20,765 nucleotides of DNA from Chloroflexota bacterium (GTDB lineage Bacteria; Chloroflexota; Anaerolineae; CG2-30-64-16). Shown here piece after piece: positions 1 to 8,488 of the stretch (position 1 is the stretch's first letter; each line of letters begins with the position of its first letter). The stretch is taken from assembly GCA_029555885.1 (NCBI GenBank), contig JAKPQT010000705.1, forward strand, positions 1 through 20,765, given 5' to 3'. The notes below the pieces were generated by a model. The model saw only the letters and a list, made by a program, of their open reading frames with translations. It was not told the origin of the DNA and made no database searches. Both the position numbers and the translations under genes were made by a program.

Positions 1-126
1 AGCAACGGTTTTGCCGAAGGCGTCAATCTCAAAATCAAGATGCTCAATCGGCGCGGCTTCGGCTACCGCAACTTCGAGCACTTCCGCTTGCACGTTTTGG
101 TGGCCTTCGGGCCTCCTTCCCGCTAA
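1..126 (+). pseudogene. C-terminal end of an ISL3-family transposase (cut by window edge)
   Basis: Frame 1 reads from the first base to a TAA at 124-126, giving 41 residues. They begin SNGFAEGVNLKIKMLNRRGF and continue with GYRNFEHFRL. The pattern SNGxxEGxNxKIKxxxRRxxGYRNFxxFRLR is the conserved end of the DDE domain in ISL3 (IS204/IS1001/IS1096/IS1165) transposases, including the catalytic Glu, here the E of AEG at residue 6. Asp residues and the N-terminal zinc and HTH domains would lie to the left, outside the window, so I cannot tell whether the element is intact or a remnant. The last residues (VAFGPPSR) are less typical and may be a read-through tail. No terminal inverted repeat of the element was identified downstream. 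Confidence 0.75.
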
Positions 127-139
127 AGGCCGGAGAGCC

Positions 140-210
140 GACAGGATTCACAAGATGAACAGGATTTCGGTTATGGTGTTCGTCCATTCCGTTCGTGCTG
201 TAAATCCTGT

Positions 211-213
<3 letters not shown>
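140..213. repeat. Short dispersed-type palindromic repeat between converging genes
   Basis: The stretch carries GACAGGATT at 140-148, then ACAGGATTT at 159-167, and the reverse complement AAATCCTGTC at 202-211. The two left copies are direct repeats of each other and either can pair with the right copy. The right arm runs into the TAG stop (211-213) of the deacetylase gene. It lies between the transposase tail (plus) and the deacetylase (minus), so it could end transcription from both sides. No run of T follows it, so a classical intrinsic terminator is not shown. I see nothing else in the 84 bases between the genes. Confidence 0.5.
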
Positions 214-1245
<1,032 letters not shown>

Positions 1246-1264
1246 GCTACGGCTCAGGGCTGAA

Positions 1265-1669
1265 TTACCACATCCACTTGCTCCCGCGCATCTCTTTGAT
1301 GACGTGGCCGGTCGTCAGCACGCCCAACGCACGCAGGCCCGCGTCGCCGCGTTCGCTGACGACCAGGTGTGAGATACCGCGCTCCGTCATGATGCGCACG
1401 GCTTCTTCAAGATGCATTTCCGGCGGGATCGCAAGGACCTTCGTGCGCATGACATCGCGCGCGCGGACGCCCTTGAGCTCCTGGCCGTAGAACTGGAGGA
1501 CATCCATCTGGCTGATGGTGCCGAGGGCTTCCTCATCCGGGCCTGTAACGACAAGGACCTGGACATTGGTGTCCGCCATGATGCGCACGACTTCTTCGAG
1601 CGTCGTGCTGGGCGTACAGCCGATGACGCCCTTGTGCATCACGGTTCCTACGAGGCAATCAGACGACAT
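1265..1669 (-). CDS. Tandem CBS-domain protein (AcuB-like)
   Basis: I place the start at the ATG at 1669 because it has a near-perfect ribosome site (AGGAGGTG, 1674-1681); an upstream in-frame ATG at 1735 would add 22 residues without family resemblance. The 134-residue product is two CBS motifs and little else. CBS1 covers about 7-60 (GTVMHKGVIGCTPSTTLEEV, ending with TISQMDVLQF) and CBS2 about 70-128 (ARDVMRTKVLAIPPEMHLEE, then GISHLVVSE and GVLTTGHVIKEM). Such Bateman modules bind adenosyl ligands (AMP, ATP, SAM, NAD) and regulate partner proteins. The gene lies just upstream of an AcuC-like deacetylase, as acuB does in the Bacillus acuABC operon, but it lacks the ACT domain of AcuB and no acuA is adjacent. 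A ligand-sensing role for the deacetylase is an inference. Confidence 0.88.
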   Translation of the reverse strand: MSSDCLVGTVMHKGVIGCTPSTTLEEVVRIMADTNVQVLVVTGPDEEALGTISQMDVLQFYGQELKGVRARDVMRTKVLAIPPEMHLEEAVRIMTERGISHLVVSERGDAGLRALGVLTTGHVIKEMRGSKWMW

Positions 1670-1673
1670 TGTC

Positions 1674-1681
1674 CACCTCCT
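1674..1681 (-). promoter_or_regulatory. Strong Shine-Dalgarno deciding the CBS gene start
   Basis: The minus strand reads AGGAGGTG followed by GACA and then ATG at 1669. It is close to a full complement of the 16S rRNA tail and fixes the start at 1669 rather than at 1735. Confidence 0.8.
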
Positions 1682-1739
1682 GCCCAACCGCGCGTAGCGC
1701 ATCCACGACACCAAGCCACGCGCCGGTTGCGACACAACT

Positions 1740-1768
1740 ATCTTAGCAGAGCAGCAGGCAGTTGTAAA
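1740..1768 (-). promoter_or_regulatory. Sigma70-type promoter for the CBS-deacetylase operon
   Basis: On the minus strand a -35 box TTTACA (1768-1763) and a -10 box TAAGAT (1745-1740) are separated by exactly 17 bases. The -10 is preceded by TGC, an extended -10 element. Predicted transcription start is near 1733, leaving a leader of about 64 bases that contains the strong ribosome site. This is the best-formed -35/-10 pair in the window. Confidence 0.65.
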
Positions 1769-1819
1769 GGACTTGGGACGTCAGCGAAGTACATCTTTGT
1801 CGCGCCGTTCCTCGGATTG

Positions 1820-1828
1820 TGCTACAAT
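1820..1828 (+). promoter_or_regulatory. Extended -10 promoter for the GreA-like/GNAT/racemase operon
   Basis: TGCTACAAT is an extended -10 element. TTGTCG at 1797-1802 resembles a -35 but with a 20-base spacer, so recognition probably rests on the extended -10. Predicted start is near 1835, about 40 bases before the first start codon. Confidence 0.5.
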
Positions 1829-1874
1829 ACGGCCCGACAATTGAGGGGTTGTTTAAAGAGACGTGGAGTGGAGC

Positions 1875-2345
1875 GTGTCTAACCCAACTACCCGCAAGTA
1901 TGACCCGCCGCCAGGGATCGTGGCGCTCGGCACGCACGTGGAGGTCGAGTTGAGCACGGTCGAGGGCGACGTTGAGCGACTGGCCTTTGATATCGTGCCC
2001 GACGCGGCCGCGGACTTCGCCGCCGGGTTTCTGGGCGCCAGCACGCCGCTGGCCCGCGCCATCCTGGGCCGGCCCACCGGGACGGTGGTACCCTATGTCG
2101 CAGGCGATATCGTGCGGGCGACCATCCTGTCCGTGCGCCTGAGCGAGCGCGCCGCGGATGCGGACGCGTCGGCTGCGCGGGAGGCGGCGACGCGCGAGGC
2201 AGTCGAACGCGCCAAGACCGAGGATACCATCCGCCTGGCCCTGACCTTCAGCTCCAAGTGGGGCGACTACGATCCCACCCCCCTCGAACCTAACACGCAG
2301 GACGCAGATGACACCGATGAGCCAGATCACGATCCGACTGGTTGA
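1875..2345 (+). CDS. Small protein with GreA/GreB C-terminal-like domain
   Basis: The 156-residue product begins at a GTG at 1875, with GGAG at 1865-1868 as a plausible ribosome site; a GTG at 1863 is an alternative adding four residues. Residues about 20-90 resemble the C-terminal FKBP-like domain of Gre transcription elongation factors: VEVELSTVEGDVERLAFDIV, then STPLARAILGRPTGTVVPY, then RATILSVRL. The SPLGxALLG-like motif is the typical Gre signature. The N-terminal coiled-coil domain that reaches the RNA polymerase active site is absent, so transcript-cleavage activity would not be expected. The tail (about 90-156) is charged and Asp/Glu-rich, likely disordered. It overlaps the next gene by 38 bases. 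Function is unknown; RNA polymerase binding is a guess based on the domain. Confidence 0.72.
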   Translation: MSNPTTRKYDPPPGIVALGTHVEVELSTVEGDVERLAFDIVPDAAADFAAGFLGASTPLARAILGRPTGTVVPYVAGDIVRATILSVRLSERAADADASAAREAATREAVERAKTEDTIRLALTFSSKWGDYDPTPLEPNTQDADDTDEPDHDPTG

Positions 2346-3159
2346 CACCCCCGCGGGCATGGCACAGATCGAACAACTCCAGATGGCGGTCTGGCCGGGC
2401 GCCGACCTGGAGGTCGTCCCCGTCCATGTGCTGCTGACCGTTGCGCACAACGGCGGGCTCGTTGCGGGCGCCTTCGACGGCGACCGGTGCGTCGGGTTCG
2501 TCTGGGGCTTTCCCGGCTTCGACGACCGGACCACGCCCCCGCGTCTCAAGCACTGCTCGCATCAGCTTGGCATCCATCCCGACTATCGCCTGTCCGGGCT
2601 GGGCTTTGCGCTCAAGCGCCGGCAGTGGGGCTTCGTGCGCGAGCAGGGCATCGACCTCGTCACCTGGACCTATGACCCGTTGATGGCGCGCAACGCGCGG
2701 CTCAACATCGGCAAGCTCGGCGCGGTGTGCAGCACCTACCGCCGCGACGAGTACGGTCCGCTGCGCGACGCGCTCAACGCCGGGCTGCCTACCGACCGCT
2801 TCCAGGTGGACTGGTGGCTGTCGTCGGACCACGTCACCGCGCGCATGCTCGGGCCCCAGCCGCCCACCCGGAAGCTCGCAGATCTGCTTACTGTCGGCGC
2901 TCGCCTCCTCAATCCCCCATCACCGGACGGCACGCCGCAGCCGCCCGTGACCGATCTTGCCGCCGCGTTGCCCGATACCGTCCTGGTCGAGATTCCGCCG
3001 GACTTCCTGGCACTGAAGGGGGAGGATGCGGGCCTCGCGCTGGCCTGGCGGCTCGGCACACGGGCCGCATTCGAGGGGCTGTTCGGCCAGGGTTACGCCG
3101 TGACCGACTTTCTGCGCGAGCAGGACCGCGCGCTGTATGTGCTGACCCGGGAGAGCTAA
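2308..3159 (+). CDS. GNAT-superfamily acyltransferase (COG3375-like), possible amino-acid N-acyltransferase
   Basis: The 283-residue protein has a GNAT core in its first half. The acyl-CoA binding loop is LGIHPDYRLSGLGFALK (about 87-103), matching the R/QxxGxG/A pattern, and TYDPLMARNARLNIGKLGA (about 121-139) is the typical continuation in the COG3375 family. The second half (about 160-283) is family-specific and contains no motif I can assign. The start could be ATG 2308 or ATG 2317. It ends one base before the racemase gene. In Geobacillus a GNAT of this kind, an N-succinylamino-acid racemase and a desuccinylase convert D- to L-amino acids, so this protein may succinylate D-amino acids. 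That is an inference from context, and no deacylase gene is seen in the same operon. Confidence 0.82.
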   Translation: MTPMSQITIRLVDTPAGMAQIEQLQMAVWPGADLEVVPVHVLLTVAHNGGLVAGAFDGDRCVGFVWGFPGFDDRTTPPRLKHCSHQLGIHPDYRLSGLGFALKRRQWGFVREQGIDLVTWTYDPLMARNARLNIGKLGAVCSTYRRDEYGPLRDALNAGLPTDRFQVDWWLSSDHVTARMLGPQPPTRKLADLLTVGARLLNPPSPDGTPQPPVTDLAAALPDTVLVEIPPDFLALKGEDAGLALAWRLGTRAAFEGLFGQGYAVTDFLREQDRALYVLTRES

Positions 3160-3160
3160 G

Positions 3161-4270
3161 ATGCACATAGACCACATCACCCTCCACCATCTGCGGATGC
3201 CGCTCGTGGCGCCGTTCGAGACCTCGTTTGGCCGCATCACGGAGCGCGAGGGCATCCTGATTGTCGTGCACTCCGAGGGGCTGACAGGCTACGGCGAGTG
3301 CGTGGCCGACCACGACCCGGGCTACGCGTATGAGACTGCGCTGACCGCGTGGCACATCCTGCGTGACTTCCTGGCCCCGGCCATCTTGGGGCAGACGGTC
3401 GCAGACCCGGCCGACTTCCAGCGCCGCGTCGCGCAGGTGCGCGGGCATCCGATGGCGAAGGCAGGACTTGAAATGGCACTGTGGGACCTCCAGGGGAAGC
3501 GCGAGGGCAGGTCGCTGGCTGAGCTACTGGGAGGGACGCGCACGCGAGTGGACGTGGGCGTGTCGGTCGGCTTGCAGGCGTCGCCCGCCGCGCTGGTCGA
3601 ACGGGTGGGCCGCTACCTGGCGGACGGCTACCGACGCGTCAAGATCAAGATCAAGCCGGGCCGCGACGTGGCCGATGCGCAAGCCGTGCGCCGAGCCTAC
3701 CCCGATCTCCGCTTGCAGGTGGATGCCAACTCCGCGTACACGCTGGAGACCGCCGCCGTGCTGCAACCGCTTGATGACCTCGGCCTCCTTCTCATCGAAC
3801 AGCCACTCTCCGAGGATGACCTGTGGGATCACCGACTTATCCAGGCGCGCTTCCGCACGCCCATCTGCCTGGACGAGAGCATCCTGTCCGCGCGCCACGC
3901 GCGGCAGGCATTGGAGATGGGGTCCTGCCGGGTCATCAACATCAAGGCGGGCCGGGTCGGAGGCCTGAGCGAGGCGGTCGCGATCCACGACCTCTGCCAC
4001 GGTCAGGGGATTCCGGTCTGGTGCGGGGGAATGCTGGAGACGGGGGTAGGCCGGGCGAGCAATCTCGCGCTGGCGAGCCTGCCAGGGTTCGCGCTGCCCG
4101 GCGACATCTCAGCCTCCGACCGCTACTATGCCCAGGACATCACGCAGGAGCGCTTCACGCTCAACCCGGACAGCACGATCGACGTGCCCGCCGGCCCTGG
4201 CCTGGGCGTTACACTCGATCCCGCAGCCGTGGACCGCTACACCGTCACCCGCGAGGAAGTGACGGGATAA
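3161..4270 (+). CDS. Enolase-superfamily N-acylamino-acid racemase / o-succinylbenzoate synthase
   Basis: The 369-residue protein belongs to the muconate-lactonizing subgroup of the enolase superfamily. The catalytic KxK motif lies in RVKIKIKPG (K161/K163/K165 region), the metal ligands are D188 (QVDAN), E213 (LIEQP) and D238 (CLDES), and the second catalytic lysine is K262 in NIKAGRVGG. The C-terminal WCGGMLETGVGRA is typical of NSAR/OSBS enzymes. All catalytic residues are present. Members either dehydrate SHCHC to o-succinylbenzoate (menC, menaquinone synthesis) or racemise N-acylamino acids. Coupling to an upstream GNAT one base away, and the lack of any other men gene, favour the racemase role. 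Dual activity is common in this family and cannot be excluded. Confidence 0.9.
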   Translation: MHIDHITLHHLRMPLVAPFETSFGRITEREGILIVVHSEGLTGYGECVADHDPGYAYETALTAWHILRDFLAPAILGQTVADPADFQRRVAQVRGHPMAKAGLEMALWDLQGKREGRSLAELLGGTRTRVDVGVSVGLQASPAALVERVGRYLADGYRRVKIKIKPGRDVADAQAVRRAYPDLRLQVDANSAYTLETAAVLQPLDDLGLLLIEQPLSEDDLWDHRLIQARFRTPICLDESILSARHARQALEMGSCRVINIKAGRVGGLSEAVAIHDLCHGQGIPVWCGGMLETGVGRASNLALASLPGFALPGDISASDRYYAQDITQERFTLNPDSTIDVPAGPGLGVTLDPAAVDRYTVTREEVTG

Positions 4271-4289
4271 CTGTCGAGAGCAGAAAGAA

Positions 4290-4377
4290 ATAGAACGCTG
4301 ATGCACGCTGATTATCATGATTGACACGGACTAAAATACCAGAAAAATCATGCTCATCAGCGTCATCAGCGTTCTAT
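4290..4377. repeat. Long imperfect palindrome at the junction of converging genes
   Basis: ATAGAACGCTGATG (4290-4303) is an exact reverse complement of CATCAGCGTTCTAT (4364-4377). After one bulged C, ACGCTGAT (4305-4312) pairs with ATCAGCGT (4356-4363), and CATGAT (4316-4321) pairs with ATCATG (4347-4352). The stem is therefore about 28 pairs with minor interruptions, with an A/T-rich loop. Each arm is itself an imperfect direct repeat of an ACGCTGAT core. It fills the gap between the racemase (plus) and the ABC transporter (minus), whose stop codon begins in the right arm. A role as bidirectional terminator is likely; the internal repetition suggests a dispersed repeat element. Confidence 0.7.
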
Positions 4378-6158
4378 TAGTTGCTCGTCACTGCGAGCGG
4401 GCGGATGGCCTCCCACTGATCCGCGATGCGGGTCTGCACCTGGTTCAGGTGACGGTACAGGCCGTCGCGCGCCATCAACTCGCGGTGCGTGCCCTGGTCC
4501 ACGATCTGCTTCCCCTCCAGCACGACAATCTGGTCCGCGTTACGGATGGTCGAGAGCCGGTGCGCGATGATAAGGGTCGTCCGGCCCACCATCAGCCGCT
4601 CCAGTGCCTGCTGGATGAGCAGCTCGGTCTCCGTGTCCACTGAGGACGTAGCCTCGTCGAGGATGAGGATGGGCGCGTCCTTCAGCACCGCACGAGCGAT
4701 GGCGAGCCGCTGCTTCTGTCCGCCGGAGAGCTTCACGCCCCGCTCCCCGATCAGCGTATTATAGCCATCAGGCAGCCGCTCGATGAACTCAGCCGCGTTG
4801 GCGACCTCCGCCGCGCGCACCACTTCCGCCTCGGTGGCATCCGGGTTGCCGAACAGGATGTTCTCACGTACGGTCCCGTGGAACAGGAACACATCCTGCA
4901 GCACGATGCTGATCTGCTGGCGCAGGCTGCTCAGCTTGATGTCGCGCAGGTCATGGCCGTCCAGCGTGATGCGCCCCTCGCAGACATCGTAGAAGCGCGG
5001 GATGAGGCTGGCCAGTGTGGTCTTGCCGACGCCCGTCGGCCCGACGAGTGCCACGACCGTGTTCGCCGGAATGGTCAGATTGATGTGCTCCAACACAGTC
5101 TCGCCTTGGCTGTATGCGAAGGAGACATCCTCGAAAGCCAGCGCACCCGCCGCGCGCTCCTTCAGCGTGACGGCATGGCGTGTCTCATCCACCTCCGGCT
5201 GCTCCTTGAGCAGCTCCGCCACCCGGTCGCCGCCTGCGAGCGCCTCCTGGATGGCCTCCCATGCGCCGCTCAATGCACGCACCGGGTTGTAGAACATCTC
5301 CAGGTAGAGGAAGAACGCCACCAGGTCCGCAATCGGCAGGACCTGCTGGAAGGCCAGCTTGCCGCCGAAGTAGATCACGATGATGGTGCCCAGGGAGGAG
5401 GCAAAGTCCACGAACGGCTGGAAGGTCGCCATCAGCCGCAGCGCGTTCAGCATGGAGTCCCGGTAGCTGTGGATGTGCTTCCGCACGCGCAGCGCCTCGC
5501 GCTCCTCCTGCGTGAAGGCCTTGATCTCGCGGATGCCCGACAGATTGTCGTTGAGCGTCGCGTTGAGTTGGCCCAGCTCCTTCTGCCGCTCGCGGAATGC
5601 GGGCCGCACGTAGCGCGCAAAGCTGCGCATCGCGAGAATGACCAGCGGGATGGGCACGAGGCTCAACAGCGCCAGCCGCCACTCCATGGCAAACAGGACC
5701 GCGGCCACGCCGACCAACGTCAGCGCGTTGACCACCACATCCGGCACGGCATGGGCGATGAGCCGCTCGAACATATCCGAGTCGTTGACCATGCGCGACA
5801 TGAGCTGGCCGGTCTGCTTGTCCTCGTAGAAGCGCAGCGAGAGGCGCTGCAGATGCTCGTAAATCTGCTGGCGCACATCCGAGACGACGCCCCAGCCCGC
5901 GACGTGAGCCATGTACGAGCGCACGAACTGCAACACCCCGCGCAGCACGTAGACGGCCAGCAGAATCACGGCCAGCCGGGTGATGAGCGACTGTGACTCC
6001 GCATCCCACGCGCCGGCCTCCACCGCCGCGATGAGCGTGCGCACGATCCACGGGCCGAGAAGCTGCACGCCGACCAGCGCAATCATGCTGAAGACGGTCA
6101 ACACCAGCGCGAGCCGGTAGCCGCGAGCCTTTTGAAAGACAAATAAGAGTGTACGCAT
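4377..6158 (-). CDS. ABC exporter half-transporter (fused TMD-NBD, MsbA/LmrA type)
   Basis: The 593-residue protein is a standard type IV exporter half. Residues about 1-320 form the membrane domain with hydrophobic spans near 17-40, 62-82, 138-160, 163-178, 248-268 and 275-292. The nucleotide-binding domain follows: Walker A GPTGVGKTT (373-381), Q-loop near VLQDVFLF (419-426), signature LSGGQ (477-481), Walker B ILILDE (497-502) and switch histidine H533. All ATPase motifs are intact, so it should work as a homodimer. Substrate is not predictable; lipids, peptides and drugs are all moved by this class. It follows the GpsA-like gene by 19 bases and is the last gene of the flavoprotein-GpsA-ABC unit. 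Confidence 0.93.
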   Translation of the reverse strand: MRTLLFVFQKARGYRLALVLTVFSMIALVGVQLLGPWIVRTLIAAVEAGAWDAESQSLITRLAVILLAVYVLRGVLQFVRSYMAHVAGWGVVSDVRQQIYEHLQRLSLRFYEDKQTGQLMSRMVNDSDMFERLIAHAVPDVVVNALTLVGVAAVLFAMEWRLALLSLVPIPLVILAMRSFARYVRPAFRERQKELGQLNATLNDNLSGIREIKAFTQEEREALRVRKHIHSYRDSMLNALRLMATFQPFVDFASSLGTIIVIYFGGKLAFQQVLPIADLVAFFLYLEMFYNPVRALSGAWEAIQEALAGGDRVAELLKEQPEVDETRHAVTLKERAAGALAFEDVSFAYSQGETVLEHINLTIPANTVVALVGPTGVGKTTLASLIPRFYDVCEGRITLDGHDLRDIKLSSLRQQISIVLQDVFLFHGTVRENILFGNPDATEAEVVRAAEVANAAEFIERLPDGYNTLIGERGVKLSGGQKQRLAIARAVLKDAPILILDEATSSVDTETELLIQQALERLMVGRTTLIIAHRLSTIRNADQIVVLEGKQIVDQGTHRELMARDGLYRHLNQVQTRIADQWEAIRPLAVTSN

Positions 6159-6177
6159 GACGTGAATCCACTAACCT

Positions 6178-7227
6178 CTAGAATAGGTCCTCGAAGGGCA
6201 CAGCCACCGGCGCATCCTCCGTGATGACGCGGCACAACATCCGCATCAGCGGCAGGTCGCGCGGGGCAATCTTGCCCTCCCGCTCCCACGCGGGCAACAC
6301 CTGGGCCATCTGCTTGATGATATACGCGCCTTCCAGCGTCTCGCCGGCCATCTCCTGCACGGCCTCGGTGTAGGTGCGGCCGCTGCCGAGCAGGCGGCCG
6401 AGCCGGATCGTCCGCCCGCCGACGCAGGTCACATACTGGTCGCCCACGCCGGGCAGCCACGTAACGTTCGTCGTATCGCCGCCCAGCAGCCCCACGATGC
6501 GCGTCATCTCGTGCGCGCTGGCGCCGAACAGGGCCGCGGCCAGGTTGAACATCTGCGCGCCCGCCTCATCCGGCCCGGCCTCGCGTTCGAGCAATCCTGC
6601 GGCCATGCCGACCGCAACCGTGTACGCGTTCTTGAGCGCCGCGCACACCTCAACGCCGATGATGTCGGTCGAGGTCCAGATATGGTAGTACGGCGTCGCG
6701 AAGGCCGCCTTGAGCCGCGCCAGCGCCTCCGCGTCGCGCGACGTGAAGACGACGCACGACTGGCGCCGCCCGGCCAGCTCGCCCGCAATGCACGGCCCCG
6801 CGATGGCTGCCAGCGCCACGCGATTCTGGATATCCTCCGGCAGCTCGCTGCGCAGCACATCCGGCAGGATGCGCGGCTGGCCCTCCGGCGCGGCCTCCAG
6901 CCCTTTGGTCACCGCGATGACCGTTGCGCCCGGCCACAGCAGCGGGCCGAGCGTGCGGCCGATCCAGTGGACGCCGAGCGAATTGACCCCACTCACGATG
7001 ATGTCCGCGCCGTCGAGCGCCTCAGCCAACTGCTCGACGAAGTAAGGCGTCACGCCCGCGGGCAGCGGGCGGCGCAGCCGGGGATGGAAGCCGCGCTCCC
7101 GGCAGGAACGGATGATGTCTCCGTCCAGGTGCGTTCCGACAAGCCGGACGTGATGGCCGTTATCCGTCAGGGGCCAGGCCACCGCCGTGCCCATCAACCC
7201 CGCGCCGACGATCGTGACGTTTGCCAT
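6178..7227 (-). CDS. gpsA: Divergent NAD(P)-dependent glycerol-3-phosphate dehydrogenase (GpsA family)
   Basis: The 349-residue protein has a Rossmann fold starting VTIVGAGLMGTAVA, with GxGxxG at 8-13. The active-site lysines are present: TKG (K108) and AALKN (K199). GVGDQYVTCVGG (261-271) matches the GLGDL.LTC segment of GpsA. It differs from typical enzymes in two places. The usual GxGxWGT reads GAGLMGT, and the phosphate-binding RNR segment that normally follows GLGD reads GRTIRLG here. It therefore reads as a GpsA paralogue that may have altered substrate preference. If canonical, it supplies sn-glycerol-3-phosphate for phospholipids from dihydroxyacetone phosphate. A ribosome site AAGGA precedes the ATG. 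It lies 12 bases after the flavoprotein gene and before the ABC exporter. Confidence 0.82.
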   Translation of the reverse strand: MANVTIVGAGLMGTAVAWPLTDNGHHVRLVGTHLDGDIIRSCRERGFHPRLRRPLPAGVTPYFVEQLAEALDGADIIVSGVNSLGVHWIGRTLGPLLWPGATVIAVTKGLEAAPEGQPRILPDVLRSELPEDIQNRVALAAIAGPCIAGELAGRRQSCVVFTSRDAEALARLKAAFATPYYHIWTSTDIIGVEVCAALKNAYTVAVGMAAGLLEREAGPDEAGAQMFNLAAALFGASAHEMTRIVGLLGGDTTNVTWLPGVGDQYVTCVGGRTIRLGRLLGSGRTYTEAVQEMAGETLEGAYIIKQMAQVLPAWEREGKIAPRDLPLMRMLCRVITEDAPVAVPFEDLF

Positions 7228-7239
7228 GTGCTGATCCTT

Positions 7240-8481
7240 TCACCGGTTGCAGGCCTGCCCTGCAATCTTGCCTGTGACCCAGGCCCACAGAAAGTTATAA
7301 CCCCCGATAGGGCCAAAAGCATCGAGCATCTCGCCGCAGAGATACAGGCCCGGCGCCACGCGGCTCTCCAACGTGGCCGGGTTGACCCCGTCCAGCGCGA
7401 CACCGCCGCCCGTGACCTCCGCCACCCGGTAACCCTCGTGACCGGACCACGGCAGCGCGTAGTGGGTGAGGGCTTCGACCAGCCGTCCCCGGTCCTCGCG
7501 GCGCAGTTGATCCGCCATCACCGCGCTCAGGTTTAGCTCGCCGAGCAGCAGGGCCATCAGGCGGTCGGGCAGCTGGCCGTGTGACACGGCACGCAACGCC
7601 GCGGCCAGCGAGCCGCGCGCGGTCCGCAGGCGCTCGTTCCATTCCGTCGCGGGCACGTCCGTCCACGCAACGCGCACCGCAGGCCGCGGCCCACCGACGA
7701 ACGTCGACCGGATGGGCACGTGCGAGATGTTGAGCACCGCGGGCCCGCTGTAGCCGCGATGGGTGAACAGGAATCCGCCTCGGCTGGATGCCAGCACACG
7801 GCCGTCGCGCTCCGCCGTGACCGTCGCGGTCAACGAAAGACCGGCCAGGGCCTTGTGCGCTTCAGATGAGGTCGTCAGCGGCGCGAGTGCGGGATATGTG
7901 GGCACGATGTGGTGGCCCAACGCTCGCGCCAGGTTAAGCCCCGTACCGTCGCTGCCCATAGCAGGCACGGAAAGCCCGCCGGTCGCCAGAACCACGGTCG
8001 CAGCACGGAGATGTTCCCCGCTCTCGAGGCTCAGCCGCCAGCCATCGCCCGCCGGCTCCAGCCCGACCAGCCGTGCACCCGTCCGCAGCTCGACCTTCCG
8101 GTCATGCAGCGCGGCAAGCAGCGCCTCGAGCACGGTGCGCGCCCTGTTGCTCTCAGGGAAGAGCTTGCCCGTCTCATCCTCGAGCCTGAGCGGCACGCCC
8201 AGGTCCTCCTGGAAGAACGACAGCACCCGGGGCAGCGGCCAAGCTGCGAGGATCTTTTTCACCGTGTTGAGCGAGCCGTCGGTATGGAAGTCCGTGTGCT
8301 TCGCCTTGAACGGCAGCACGTTACAGCGGCCGCCGCCGCTGATCAGGATCTTCTGGCCCGGCCGGTCGGAGCCCTCCAGCAGCACGACGGGGCGCGGACC
8401 TGCGGCAGCCCAGATAGCGGCCATCAGGCCGGCCGCGCCCGCGCCGACCACGATGATTTGCTCCGTCTGCCGTCCTGTCAT
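7240..8481 (-). CDS. HI0933/BaiN-family FAD-dependent oxidoreductase
   Basis: The 413-residue flavoprotein begins with a dinucleotide-binding motif VVGAGAAGLMAA (11-22), followed by the family signature GQKILISGGGRCN (42-54). It also has ATGGLS, FTHRGYSGPAVLNIS and the conserved C-terminus GEMLDAFGPIGGYNFLWAWV. These define the HI0933 (BaiN, aminoacetone-oxidase-like) family, which is widespread, binds FAD and has poorly defined physiological substrates. Length and motifs are complete. It is the first gene of a minus-strand unit with the GpsA-like and ABC genes, 12 bases upstream of the former. A -10-like TACAAT lies 7 bases from the ATG, so its message may be leaderless. Confidence 0.9.
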   Translation of the reverse strand: MTGRQTEQIIVVGAGAAGLMAAIWAAAGPRPVVLLEGSDRPGQKILISGGGRCNVLPFKAKHTDFHTDGSLNTVKKILAAWPLPRVLSFFQEDLGVPLRLEDETGKLFPESNRARTVLEALLAALHDRKVELRTGARLVGLEPAGDGWRLSLESGEHLRAATVVLATGGLSVPAMGSDGTGLNLARALGHHIVPTYPALAPLTTSSEAHKALAGLSLTATVTAERDGRVLASSRGGFLFTHRGYSGPAVLNISHVPIRSTFVGGPRPAVRVAWTDVPATEWNERLRTARGSLAAALRAVSHGQLPDRLMALLLGELNLSAVMADQLRREDRGRLVEALTHYALPWSGHEGYRVAEVTGGGVALDGVNPATLESRVAPGLYLCGEMLDAFGPIGGYNFLWAWVTGKIAGQACNR

Positions 8482-8488
8482 GTAGCTT

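Noticed and set aside
1676..1735. Earlier ATG at 1735 for the CBS-domain gene
   Set aside because: The extra residues are not family-like, and the strong AGGAGGTG ribosome site at 1674-1681 points to the ATG at 1669.
4878..5996. Long plus-strand open frame (372 residues) opposite the ABC transporter
   Set aside because: It lies wholly within the minus-strand transporter gene, whose ATPase motifs are intact. Its Gln/His/Arg/Asp-rich composition is typical of an antisense reading of high-G+C coding DNA.
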